This document shows positions 21,211 through 29,706 of a stretch of 35,994 nucleotides of DNA, in pieces (within the stretch, counting starts at the first letter, position 1; every line of letters begins with the position of its first letter). Source of the DNA: CAYFMH01 sp964344775 (GTDB taxonomy: Bacteria; Patescibacteriota; Gracilibacteria; UBA4473). The notes below the pieces were generated by a model. The model did not search any database, was not told the origin of the DNA, and saw only the letters and a program-made list of their open reading frames with translations. The translations under genes were made by a program, and so were the position numbers. The DNA lies in NCBI GenBank assembly GCA_964344775.1, contig CAYFOO010000008.1, forward strand, positions 1 to 35,994. The letters run 5' to 3'.

Positions 21211-23673
21211 ATGAAATCCAAATATTGGATCCCCTTTTTTGGTGCTTTATTTTTTCCCTCATTTGTTTTTGCTACCTCAAAAATCATCATCTCAGAGATC
21301 GGAGCTTGTGAATCCGGAGACAGTGAGTGGATCGAAGTCTGGAATATTTCTGAAGAAAATATCGATCTGACGGAATGGAAATTCTATGAACAAGGATCCA
21401 ATCACTCTATCAACGAAGTAGATGGTGGAGCTATACTAAACGCAAATACTCGTGCCGTCATCGTGGATAAAAAAGATGATTTTTTGACCGTTTTTCCTGA
21501 GTTTACGGGACAACTCTTCGATTCTTCTTGGGGGAGTCTAAAAAATACGGGTGAAGAAATCACACTCAAAGATGAAACAGGTGCGATCGACACCACAGAG
21601 CAATTCACCTACCCAGAATGTGAAACAGGGAAATCTCTCGAAAGAACTGCTTCCAACGCTGATCCCACACAAAGTACCACCTGGCAGTCTGCTAACGACT
21701 CTGGAACTCCTGGAGCGATAAACGTGGCTGAATCTCAAGAGGAAACCGAAGAAGAACCTGAAGAAGAATCGTCTGAAATCACTTTTGTATCAGGGACTGC
21801 TACGGTAAAAATCAATGAAATTCAAGCCCACAACGTGGATGAAACTGAAGAATGGTTTGAGTTCTATCTGGAAGGAAATGAGGCTGTAGACATCTCTGAT
21901 TGGCAGGTATCAAATGGGAGTGGGACGAAAAAAACTTTTCTGAGTGAAAAAGATAAACTTGTTTTTGTGGGAGGCGGACAAAATCTGGCTGGCCAGGAAG
22001 TGATTTTAAATTCCAATGGGAAAGTAATTTCTGAGAATACCGAAGGAACTACGGCTACCTTGGATGCAGATAAACTAATTTTTTTGCCGGAAAATAAGGC
22101 TTGGTTTTATTGGAGCCAATCCCCCATTTCTCTGGTAAATAGCGGGGGAACGGTAGAAATTCTAGATGGATCTGATGTGGTTCTAAACACTATCACTTAT
22201 GCCGAGGCGAAATCCGGTACAAGTAGCGGAATCGAATGGTACGAAGTCTGGAACCGGCACGAAACAAAGAATACCTTTTTCCCACTGATTTATAAAAATC
22301 CCGAAGATCAAAACTACCGGCACACCCAAGGTGCAGAAAATCATGCACCACCAACGTATGCCGAGGACTTGGAATTACTGATTTCCGAAGCTTCCCCGGA
22401 TAGAAAATCTGAAACCGGACCAGACTTCATCGAACTGTACGTAAAATCCGCCAGCAATGATCCCGTAAATCTCAAATATCTAGAAATCAAACACAACGGC
22501 ACCTCTCTCTACACGTTTGAGACAGATTTTTTGGTAAATGTGGGTGAATTTTTGGTGATTAAACTCGGCCAAGCTTATTCTGGCATCGTCACACAATCGA
22601 GCCCCTATGAAATCTACACGGACAAAAAAGATGGTCTATCCAGCGGCTCCGGAACCGTGGAGGTAATTCTATTTTCTGGAACGAGTTTTGAAACGACAGA
22701 AGATTTTCTTTGCTGGAAAGATGAAACTTTGAGTCAAACAGAAGCAACTCGGGTAACAAATAATGTGACGGCAGGAAATTGGTCTGGAGATTGTGTAGAA
22801 ATCGGAGAACTGATCGACAATGAATCCGTCGCCCGAAATATAGATTATTCTGATTCTGGTACACTAAATGATTTCTTTCGACATTTTAATGGGTCAGAGG
22901 GAATTACAAATAATCCACAAAATAGCACTCCCACAGCCAATATACGAGTCCAAGGATCAGGAAAAACCTCTGGAACTCCAACCTTTTCGATGAATTTGAC
23001 TGGGGAAGATTCCACAGACCCGGACGGAGATCACGATCTGGCTACCTTCGAGTGGAAAATAAATGGAACGGTTTTTTCGACCAAAGAAAATCCCTCCAAC
23101 TACAAAATACATGAAACCGGACCGTATGAAATAATTTTTACCGTCACGGATTATTCGGGATCCACTGATTCTACAACGTTGGAAGTAATTGTAGTAGATC
23201 CCTCTTCTGTCGGTGGAATCGTCCCAAAAATTGACCGACCACTCAAAACTTGGGTCAAAAAAATGTTGGAAACACCGGCAAAAAAGACCGTGTCAACAAA
23301 AACTACAAAAACAGTACAAACGGTACGAAACAAACGAAAACTCCGAAAAGACGATGCCCCGGATGATTTTTTTCAGACATTTCTGGACCGGATGGACGAA
23401 AAAACACTGCAAAAGATCCTAAATCAAAAAACATCCCCATCGATCTCAAAGTCTCCCTTGCTCCCCTTTGTAAGGGGAGATACTAGGGAAAATATTTTTA
23501 AGAGGGGTTTTGGGGATTCCCAATACAAACAAAAAAATCACAATATCTCCTCTATCCCCTCAAAAAAAACAGAAAACACCTCTTCTACTCCATTTGCTAA
23601 ACGAAAAACCGTCCTCCCTCCACAAATCCGAAAAAAAGCCGCCAAAAACATCGGATTTATTTTTATGGAGTAA
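21211..23673 (+). CDS. Secreted lamin-tail-domain protein with PKD-like domain
   Basis: An 820-residue protein with a signal peptide (about 1-22). Three lamin-tail-like domains follow: about 23-160 (IIISEIGACESGDSEWIEVW), about 198-345 (VKINEIQAHNVDETEEWFEF) and about 390-530 (LLISEASPDRKSETGPDFIE). A PKD-like beta domain lies at about 590-668, then a long basic tail rich in Lys/Thr. Bacterial lamin-tail proteins sit on the cell surface with adhesive or nuclease-linked roles; no nuclease domain is seen. No LPxTG or anchor helix ends the protein. A palindromic element (23449-23512) is translated in frame in the tail as SPLLPFVRGDTRENIFKRG. Confidence 0.87.
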   Translation: MKSKYWIPFFGALFFPSFVFATSKIIISEIGACESGDSEWIEVWNISEENIDLTEWKFYEQGSNHSINEVDGGAILNANTRAVIVDKKDDFLTVFPEFTGQLFDSSWGSLKNTGEEITLKDETGAIDTTEQFTYPECETGKSLERTASNADPTQSTTWQSANDSGTPGAINVAESQEETEEEPEEESSEITFVSGTATVKINEIQAHNVDETEEWFEFYLEGNEAVDISDWQVSNGSGTKKTFLSEKDKLVFVGGGQNLAGQEVILNSNGKVISENTEGTTATLDADKLIFLPENKAWFYWSQSPISLVNSGGTVEILDGSDVVLNTITYAEAKSGTSSGIEWYEVWNRHETKNTFFPLIYKNPEDQNYRHTQGAENHAPPTYAEDLELLISEASPDRKSETGPDFIELYVKSASNDPVNLKYLEIKHNGTSLYTFETDFLVNVGEFLVIKLGQAYSGIVTQSSPYEIYTDKKDGLSSGSGTVEVILFSGTSFETTEDFLCWKDETLSQTEATRVTNNVTAGNWSGDCVEIGELIDNESVARNIDYSDSGTLNDFFRHFNGSEGITNNPQNSTPTANIRVQGSGKTSGTPTFSMNLTGEDSTDPDGDHDLATFEWKINGTVFSTKENPSNYKIHETGPYEIIFTVTDYSGSTDSTTLEVIVVDPSSVGGIVPKIDRPLKTWVKKMLETPAKKTVSTKTTKTVQTVRNKRKLRKDDAPDDFFQTFLDRMDEKTLQKILNQKTSPSISKSPLLPFVRGDTRENIFKRGFGDSQYKQKNHNISSIPSKKTENTSSTPFAKRKTVLPPQIRKKAAKNIGFIFME
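23449..23512. repeat. Palindromic element translated within the lamin-tail gene
   Basis: AAAGTCTCCCTTG then CTCCCCTTTGTAAGGGGAG (23461-23479), GATACT, and AGAGGGGTTTTGGGG (near 23500-23515). The last two parts match the right flank of the DUF559 insertion in priA (27331-27384), so it looks like an internally deleted or nonautonomous relative kept in frame. Confidence 0.7.
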
Positions 23674-23756
23674 TTCTAAAAAAATTTCACCACCTTACTA
23701 TTGCTAAGGAACAAATTAAAAATATGATGGCAACCAACATTTTTATTTAGATCTAT

Positions 23757-24812
23757 ATGGAGAAAACAAAAAAAATCGCACTTCTGTATGCCGGAGGAAC
23801 TATCGGAATGCAACCTCTAGACGGCGAGCTTGCTCCACCAAAAAATGAAAAAGACTTTCAGGATGCCTGCCAATTGGTGGTTAATGAATTTAAAAGTGAA
23901 CATGAAGTTGATGTCGATTTTCAATACTTTGACAAAAAAGACAGCACTGAAAGAATTCCAACTGATTGGGTCCAAATTTACAATCTCCTAAAAGAATATC
24001 AAAAAAACTACTCAGCAGTTGTTGTTGCTCATGGAACTGACACACTTGCAAACACAGCTGCTGCCATCTCCTTTGCATTTGGACATCCAGACTTTCCAGA
24101 AACATCTTCTCTCTCTATTCCTGTTATTTTCACAGCTTCGCAACAACCAATTTATAAAAGTGGTGGTGATGGAAAATTCAATCTGTATCATGGGCTTGAG
24201 ACAGCATTAAAAATGTCACAAAGCAACATAAACAGATTGGTCATTTCTTTCTGGGATAAAATCTTTTTGGCCACACGAGTTATGAAAACCCACGACAAAA
24301 GATATGATGCTTTTGATTCCCCAGCTATTCAACCAATAGGATTAATTTCTTCTGGAGGAATCGAAATTTCTGATTTTATAGGCTCCCTACAACATAATGA
24401 TCAATCTTCTCCCAATTTTTCTGACGGAATTTCGACCCTTGAAATTTCTCCATCCACAGCAAATGGGATTATTACGACACTTGCTGAAGCACCAACTACT
24501 CGTGCATTAATTCTCAAAACTCTCGGAGAAGGAAATATCCCCAACCGATTGATAGAAGAAGTTTCTGAACAATCAAAAAAAGGAAAAATCATTGTTTTGA
24601 GCAGCCCTTTTGCCGGTGGATCAGTAGGAGGATCTGTTTATGAATTGGGAGGAAAAGCTATCCGTGCAGGAGCTATTCCTGCTGGAGACATGGTACCTCC
24701 CGTTATCGATGCGAAGTGCTCATGGCTTATTGGAAATGGAGTTACAGATCGCACAGAATTTGCCAAAAAATTACAAATAAACCACGCCGGAGAAATATCT
24801 GTAAAAAACTAA
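23757..24812 (+). CDS. L-asparaginase (type I-like)
   Basis: Hydrolyses asparagine to aspartate and ammonia. The 351-residue protein has both threonine motifs: LYAGGTIGMQP (Thr near residue 15) and VVAHGTDTLANTA (Thr near 96, followed by Asp), plus the PVIFTASQQPI segment. It has no signal peptide, suggesting a cytoplasmic enzyme. Family assignment to asparaginase versus the related archaeal GatD is from overall length and motif set; GatD would carry an N-terminal barrel, which is absent. It stands alone between the lamin-tail gene and priA. Confidence 0.88.
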   Translation: MEKTKKIALLYAGGTIGMQPLDGELAPPKNEKDFQDACQLVVNEFKSEHEVDVDFQYFDKKDSTERIPTDWVQIYNLLKEYQKNYSAVVVAHGTDTLANTAAAISFAFGHPDFPETSSLSIPVIFTASQQPIYKSGGDGKFNLYHGLETALKMSQSNINRLVISFWDKIFLATRVMKTHDKRYDAFDSPAIQPIGLISSGGIEISDFIGSLQHNDQSSPNFSDGISTLEISPSTANGIITTLAEAPTTRALILKTLGEGNIPNRLIEEVSEQSKKGKIIVLSSPFAGGSVGGSVYELGGKAIRAGAIPAGDMVPPVIDAKCSWLIGNGVTDRTEFAKKLQINHAGEISVKN

Positions 24813-24849
24813 GTTTTAAAATTTTCCAAAAAATCTCTATCCTCGTGCT

Positions 24850-27594
24850 GTGAAAAAAATTAAATACTGTGAAGTCTGGCTCCGAGGAATAAAAGGGATT
24901 TTTTCTTGGCATACGGAGGAAAAAATAGCTCCTGGTGCACGCGTGATCGTGAAGTTTCGTGGAAGGAAAAGAATAGGTATCGTCGTCGCTGTGGGAGAAA
25001 AAAAACCAGAATTTGAGACACAAAATATCGAAGAAATCCTGGATAAGAATTTCATTGACGAAAAACATATTGAAATTGCAAAAATCATCGCCACAGAGAA
25101 TTTCTGCCTCCTGGAAAAAGTGCTCTCTCTCATGGTCCCAGAAGCTTTTTCACAGAAAAAAAATCCAGAAAAACGAGAGGTTTTTTATTCCTTAAAAAAT
25201 GTAGCCGAGGATTCCGATCCCCGGGTACGCGGTGACAAACAAAAACTTGCTCTGGAAATCTTGTCGAAAAAAAAGAAAGTTTCCGAAGAAGAACTTCGGA
25301 AAGAAATTTCTCTGGAAACATTACGAAGCCTGCTCTCAAAAGGAATTATTGAACAAAAAATTGGATCAATAATCGATCCATTTCGCGACAAAAGAACTGC
25401 CCGCCCACACTTTGATTTCACTCCGGACCAAAAAAAAACGTTTGAAAAAATCAAAAAAAATAAACTTCCAACCCTTCTTTTCGGAGTAACCGGCAGTGGA
25501 AAAACTGAAATTTATAAAAAACTCGCTCTAGCAGTGCTCGAAAAAGATAACTCCTCTCAAGTGCTTTTCTTGCTTCCAGAAATCGCCCTCACTCCACAAT
25601 TAATTGCCGAATTTTACGGACTTTTTGGTGACACGGTGACCGTCTGGCATTCGAAACTGTCAGAAGGCGAAAAAATCCAGGAATTTGCCCGCATACGTAC
25701 CGGAGAGGCGAGAATCCTGGTCGGAGCCCGATCGGCCGTGCTCGTACCACTCAGAAATCCAAAATTGATCATCCTCGATGAGGAACACGAATGGACATAC
25801 AAAAACGAATTTGCCCCTCGACTATGGGCTCATCAGGTAGCCGAAATCACAGCGGAAAAGTTTGGTGCAAAATTACTCTTCGGATCCGCTACACCACGAC
25901 TGGAGAGCTTCAAAAAGTGTGAAGAAAAAGAATGGACCAGGGTTGATCTGCCAAAAAGAGTTTTTGATACCAAATTACCAGAAATCGAGCTGGTGGACTT
26001 CAAAAATGAAATGAAAAAAGGCAATGATTCTCCTATTTCGGAAAAACTCGAGGAAGCACTACAGAAAATGTTAAAAACAAAAAAGCAAGCCGTTTTTTTC
26101 CTGAACAAAAGAGGGTTTTCTGGGGCCACACTCTGCCGGATGTGCGGTCACACCTTCGAATGTCCGGATTGTGAGAGCAATATGAAACTGCATCGAAAAA
26201 TCGATCAACAAAAATTTCTCTGTCACATCTGCGGAAAAATCGAACCATTTCCTGTCCGATGTCCCGAATGTGAGGCAGAAAATTTTGAATTCCGGGGTTG
26301 GGGAACGCAGCAGGTGGAGACTATTTTGAAAGAAAAATTTCCAGGAATCCGAGTTTTTCGAGCAGATGCAGATTCCGTGAGCGGAAAAAACGATTTTGAA
26401 AACCTGATGAACCGTTTTCACAACTTCGAAGCAGATATCCTTCTGGGGACGCAAATGGTGGCCAAGGGCCTAGATTTTGAACGAGTATCACTGGTGGGAA
26501 TTATCTTGGCAGACATCGGCCTCTCTCTCCCCGACTTCCGGTCAGAGGAGCGTGTTTTTGATCTCCTGATGCAAGTCTCTGGACGAGCTGGCAGACGTGG
26601 AACACAGGGGAAGATAATCCTACAAACTTTCCATCCAGAAGAGCAGATTTTTCAATTTTTACAAAAAAATGATGTGGAAGGATTTATTGCTGATCAAATC
26701 GATGCACGAAAAAAAACAAATATGCCCCCTTTTGGCTCGATCGCAAAGATCCTCTTTTCAGATTTAAACAAAGGAAAAGCGTTTCGAGAGACGAAGGAGT
26801 TTTATGAGATGCTAAAAAAACAGATTGAAAAACACCCTCAGCCTCTACAAACCCCTCTGCCCTCCCCCCTTCGCTCAAGCTTCGGCGGACAGGCCGGGCA
26901 TCTCCCCTTATCAGGGGAGAATAAAATAGAAAAAATAGATTTTGTATCCTACAACAAAAAACTTGTTGAAAAAGCACGAGAAAATAGGAAAAATACAACT
27001 CCTGCAGAAGGAAAGATATGGAAAATTCTCAAAAACAAACAGTTTGTAAATTTTAAATTCATACGACAAAAACCTCTATACCATTTTATCGCTGATTTTT
27101 ATTGTGCTGAACTGATGTTGATTATTGAAATAGATGGAGGAATACATACAAATCAGGATCAAAAAGAATATGACAAAGAAAGAACTGAAATTTTAAAATC
27201 CATCGGAATAAAAGTTATTCGATATACAAATGATGAAGTATTTAAAAATTTTTCTGTCGTTTGTGAAGACTTATCAAAGCAACTCAAACAAAGAAAAAAA
27301 GAACTTACAAAAACCACATCAGATCCATCCTCTCCCCTGACAAGGGGAGATACTTGTTTAAAAACAGGCATAGAGGGGTTTTGTGCTGAGAGACACAAGG
27401 AAAAAGACTTGAAAGAGGGGTTTAAAAATCTCGAAGTGCACTTCGCCCCGGCCTTTTTCCCAAAAATGTACGGAAAATACCACTTTCACGTGTTTTTGAG
27501 AGCAAAAACCAAACAGGAATTGATAAAATTTTTACAGAAAATCGAACTTCCAACACATGCCAAGATAGACATTGATCCAGTGAGTTTGTTATAA
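24850..27594 (+). CDS. priA: Primosomal protein N' (PriA helicase) with internal DUF559 nuclease domain
   Basis: Restarts stalled replication forks. From a GTG start: 3'-binding domain (about 1-110), a winged-helix-like part (about 125-180), Walker A GVTGSGKTE (about 212), LDEEHE Walker B (about 309-314), zinc-binding cysteines (about 429-480: CRMCGHTFECPDC, CHICGK, RCPEC), and helicase motifs GTQMVAKGLDF and QVSGRAGRRG. The final C-domain (VHFAPAFFPKMYGKYHFHVF.. DIDPVSLL) is intact. Between them, about residues 667-845, lies an in-frame insert with a DUF559 (Vsr-like) domain: KNTTPAEGKIWKILKNKQF, FIADFYC and IIEIDGG motifs with Asp749, Glu760 and Asp762. At 914 residues it exceeds normal PriA (about 730) by the insert size. 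Confidence 0.93.
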   Translation: MKKIKYCEVWLRGIKGIFSWHTEEKIAPGARVIVKFRGRKRIGIVVAVGEKKPEFETQNIEEILDKNFIDEKHIEIAKIIATENFCLLEKVLSLMVPEAFSQKKNPEKREVFYSLKNVAEDSDPRVRGDKQKLALEILSKKKKVSEEELRKEISLETLRSLLSKGIIEQKIGSIIDPFRDKRTARPHFDFTPDQKKTFEKIKKNKLPTLLFGVTGSGKTEIYKKLALAVLEKDNSSQVLFLLPEIALTPQLIAEFYGLFGDTVTVWHSKLSEGEKIQEFARIRTGEARILVGARSAVLVPLRNPKLIILDEEHEWTYKNEFAPRLWAHQVAEITAEKFGAKLLFGSATPRLESFKKCEEKEWTRVDLPKRVFDTKLPEIELVDFKNEMKKGNDSPISEKLEEALQKMLKTKKQAVFFLNKRGFSGATLCRMCGHTFECPDCESNMKLHRKIDQQKFLCHICGKIEPFPVRCPECEAENFEFRGWGTQQVETILKEKFPGIRVFRADADSVSGKNDFENLMNRFHNFEADILLGTQMVAKGLDFERVSLVGIILADIGLSLPDFRSEERVFDLLMQVSGRAGRRGTQGKIILQTFHPEEQIFQFLQKNDVEGFIADQIDARKKTNMPPFGSIAKILFSDLNKGKAFRETKEFYEMLKKQIEKHPQPLQTPLPSPLRSSFGGQAGHLPLSGENKIEKIDFVSYNKKLVEKARENRKNTTPAEGKIWKILKNKQFVNFKFIRQKPLYHFIADFYCAELMLIIEIDGGIHTNQDQKEYDKERTEILKSIGIKVIRYTNDEVFKNFSVVCEDLSKQLKQRKKELTKTTSDPSSPLTRGDTCLKTGIEGFCAERHKEKDLKEGFKNLEVHFAPAFFPKMYGKYHFHVFLRAKTKQELIKFLQKIELPTHAKIDIDPVSLL
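26847..27384. mobile_element. Palindrome-bounded DUF559 element inside priA
   Basis: Ends match as inverted repeats: ACAAACCCCTCTGCC (26847-26861) and GGCATAGAGGGGTTTTGT (27367-27384). Inside each lies the same palindrome TCTCCCCT-N4-AGGGGAGA (26901-26920 and 27331-27350). The left flank also has a REP-like TTCGCTCAAGCTTCGGCGGA (26870-26889). The DUF559 domain fills 26923 to about 27290. The reading frame is open throughout, so the element is translated as part of PriA. Exact edges and any target-site duplication are uncertain. Confidence 0.75.
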
Positions 27595-27672
27595 ATTTAA
27601 TCTTTTTTTAAGGAAGTAACCCCAAAATAGAATTTATATTTTTAGATATTTTTTAAATTATTTAAAATCAAT

Positions 27673-27701
27673 TTGACAAAAGTGTAAATATTTACTATTC
27701 A
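27673..27701 (+). promoter_or_regulatory. Promoter of the frameshifted small gene
   Basis: TTGACA (27673-27678), 17 bp, TATTCA (27696-27701). The ATG at 27708 lies about where the transcript should start, so the mRNA may be leaderless. Confidence 0.65.
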
Positions 27702-27707
27702 AGAGTT

Positions 27708-28059
27708 ATGAACATATCAAGAAGACGAGGCCTTCCCCCCACTACATGATCCAGGAACTTGTTATGAATCAAATCTTGTTGATCAATTAATCGAGATTCC
27801 TCAACTAGCTGCCGATCTAGACCCAAAAACTGGAAAAGGAGTACAACATCGAGAAGAATTTTTAGATGCTTTTTGCCAAGTACCTTCTGGTATACTAGAT
27901 GACACAGAAACAATTGTTTCTTCTGCACTCAAAATACGAACATTCAAACCAAAAGGTCTAAAATTAAAGGGAGAAAGAAAAAAAACGCCCTTAAGAAAAA
28001 AAATTGCACATGTTATGAATCGGTTTCGAAGAGCAGCAGCAGCTGCTGCTTGTCTTTAA
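27708..28059 (+). pseudogene. Small hypothetical gene frameshifted at a C6 tract
   Basis: From ATG 27708 the frame runs MNISRRRGLPPTT and hits TGA at 27747. One base shift at the six C (27735-27740) opens a frame of about 105 codons to TAA at 28057: LHDPGTCYESNLVDQLIEIP, then ..DLDPKTGKGVQHREEFLDAF and a basic tail RKKIAHVMNRFRRAAAAAACL. With five C instead of six, a 116-residue protein would result. Product unrecognised; composition resembles other small cytosolic genes here. It could be a true mutation, phase variation, or a sequencing/assembly error. The Ala run is encoded by a GCAGCAGCAGCTGCTGCT palindrome. Confidence 0.6.
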
Positions 28060-28065
28060 AAACCC

Positions 28066-28302
28066 CTACAAATCATACTCGTCCACCACATCCTTTTTTT
28101 GCCGACCCGTACTATGTGCCAACCCGAGAAAAAGTCCAGCCACTAAGCCCAAAAAGAACATCAACAAAAGTGCCAAAAACAAAGATCTGATTGTCTCAAA
28201 AAGAACCAACACCTGTGCCGACATAGCAATATTTTCAAAAGCAATGATCAACGCAATGACGGTGATAAACCCAAATAATGAGTAATAAACTTTTTTCATC
28301 AT
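28066..28302 (-). CDS. Small two-helix membrane protein (LapA/DUF1049-like)
   Basis: A 78-residue protein with two hydrophobic helices (about 5-25 and 40-63) joined by a short segment, and a charged tail QKKDVVDEYDL. The layout FITVIALIIAFENIAMSAQVLVLFE, then LLLMFFLGLVAGLFLGLAHS, fits LapA-like (DUF1049) small membrane proteins, which in E. coli help in lipopolysaccharide assembly; that role is unlikely here, so the assignment is structural only. It begins 24 bp after trigger factor and likely shares its transcript. The start may be either of two adjacent ATGs. Confidence 0.7.
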   Translation of the reverse strand: MMKKVYYSLFGFITVIALIIAFENIAMSAQVLVLFETIRSLFLALLLMFFLGLVAGLFLGLAHSTGRQKKDVVDEYDL

Positions 28303-28326
28303 TGTTTGTATTGGTTTAGGAGTTGC

Positions 28327-29586
28327 CTAAATGGTAAGCGACTGTAAGTATTTGTCAATTTTGAGATTGAGTATCGCTTTTTGCATTTCTTCATCGTGAC
28401 GCGGATCCTCATGTCCCTTTTCTAGGTGTTGATGGGCGATCTTGTGTGCTCTTTCCATTTCATCTTTGTCTAGCTCAATTTTTTCTTGTTTAATGATTTC
28501 AGAAAATCCAAGGAAGATACTCAGATCGGTCTCAGCATCTTTCCGAAATCGTTTTTTGAGACTTTCTTCTGTTTCCCCAATCTCTTTCCAAAAAGCTGCC
28601 GGATCTGCGAGAAACGCAGGGTTTTGTTTGAACCGCTCAAATCGTGTGACAACTTCTTTTTCAAGCCAAGATTCTGGAAGATCAACTTTTACTTCTTTGG
28701 CTAATTTCTGCTGATATTCATCCATTGCTTTCTTCTTTTCAGATTGTTCCTTGTTTTGTCGGATTATCCCTTCGATGTCTTTGTGAAATTCTTCAACAGA
28801 TTTTTTTTGTCCAGCGATTTTTTCGATCGTAGCTTCATCGATGTCTTTTCCCGAAATCTCGACTACAGATTTACAGGTGATATCAAAAGCTATCTTTTTT
28901 CCCGCCATCTCTTTGGCTGGATAATTGCTTGGAAATTTAACTGATGTGCCTTTTTTTTCTTCCCCAGCTTTCATCCCCATCGTTGCTTTTTCGAATTCCG
29001 GGATAAATTGTCCAAGCCCAAGCCGAACTTTTACGTCTTTTCCTTCCGTATTTTTGATTACTTCGCCTTTGTCATTTTTTCCTACGAAATCAAGGACTAC
29101 TTGATCCCCTTCTTTTGCTCCCCGATCCACTTCTTTTCCTACCCCTTGTTGAGCTATGAGTGTTTCGATCACATCTTCAATTTCTTTTTTCGTCACTTCT
29201 ACTTTTGTTGTTGAAAGTTTTATCTTTTTATAATTTCCGAGTTTTACTTCTGGATAAACCTCCACCTCTACTTTTGCATCACAAGGGAGTTTGGTGGGAT
29301 CAAAATTCTCAATTTTTGGAGCAGAAACGGGATAAATTTCATTTTCTTTAACGAATTCTCGATACTTTTTGTCGAGAGCTCGACTCGCAGATTCCAGAGC
29401 TACTTGCTGTGGCCCTACAACTGCAAGAATCTGATCGTCTGTAGCATGCCCTTTTCGAAAACCTTTGAGAGAAACATTGTTTCGGAAGTAATCCATCGCC
29501 CCTGCTTGTGCTTTTTTGAGATCCTCTTCTGTTACTTTCAGAGTGAAAGAAATTTTTGAGCCGGAAAGGGATTTGTAATTAGCCAT
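28327..29586 (-). CDS. tig: Trigger factor chaperone
   Basis: Ribosome-bound chaperone and peptidyl-prolyl isomerase. The 419-residue protein has the ribosome-binding domain with the signature GFRKGHAT (about 42-49; E. coli GFRKGKVP), the FKBP-type isomerase domain around residues 155-240 (GDQVVLDFVGKNDKGEVI, FIPEFEKATMGMKAGEEK), and the helical C-terminal chaperone arms. The length is near the usual 430. Its promoter (29707-29734) lies beyond a hairpin-forming leader of about 115 nt (29611-29699). It precedes the small LapA-like gene by 24 bp. Confidence 0.95.
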   Translation of the reverse strand: MANYKSLSGSKISFTLKVTEEDLKKAQAGAMDYFRNNVSLKGFRKGHATDDQILAVVGPQQVALESASRALDKKYREFVKENEIYPVSAPKIENFDPTKLPCDAKVEVEVYPEVKLGNYKKIKLSTTKVEVTKKEIEDVIETLIAQQGVGKEVDRGAKEGDQVVLDFVGKNDKGEVIKNTEGKDVKVRLGLGQFIPEFEKATMGMKAGEEKKGTSVKFPSNYPAKEMAGKKIAFDITCKSVVEISGKDIDEATIEKIAGQKKSVEEFHKDIEGIIRQNKEQSEKKKAMDEYQQKLAKEVKVDLPESWLEKEVVTRFERFKQNPAFLADPAAFWKEIGETEESLKKRFRKDAETDLSIFLGFSEIIKQEKIELDKDEMERAHKIAHQHLEKGHEDPRHDEEMQKAILNLKIDKYLQSLTI

Positions 29587-29610
29587 AAATTTTAAAATTA
29601 GGTTCTAAAT

Positions 29611-29699
29611 AAGTTGTAGGTTATAGGTTGTAGGTAGGAAGTATATTTTATCTTAATCTCAATAATCCCTACAACTTACCACCTCCAACTTACAACTTT
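29611..29699 (-). repeat. Imperfect inverted repeat in the trigger factor leader
   Basis: AAGTTGTAGGTTATAGGTTG (from 29611) is complementary, in part, to CCACCTCCAACTTACAACTT (to 29699). Built from the same GTTGTAAG words as 5684-5762. It lies between the tig promoter and its start codon, so it would be a leader hairpin. Confidence 0.65.
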
Positions 29700-29706
29700 T
29701 GAAGAG

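Noticed and set aside
26847..27384. Intein in PriA
   Set aside because: No Cys/Ser/Thr at the start, no terminal His-Asn, and no splicing-domain blocks; the insert has only a DUF559 domain and repeats.
24850..27594. Separate stand-alone DUF559 gene inside priA
   Set aside because: No start codon or leader is found before the domain and the PriA frame continues unbroken on both sides, so the sequence supports one long protein.
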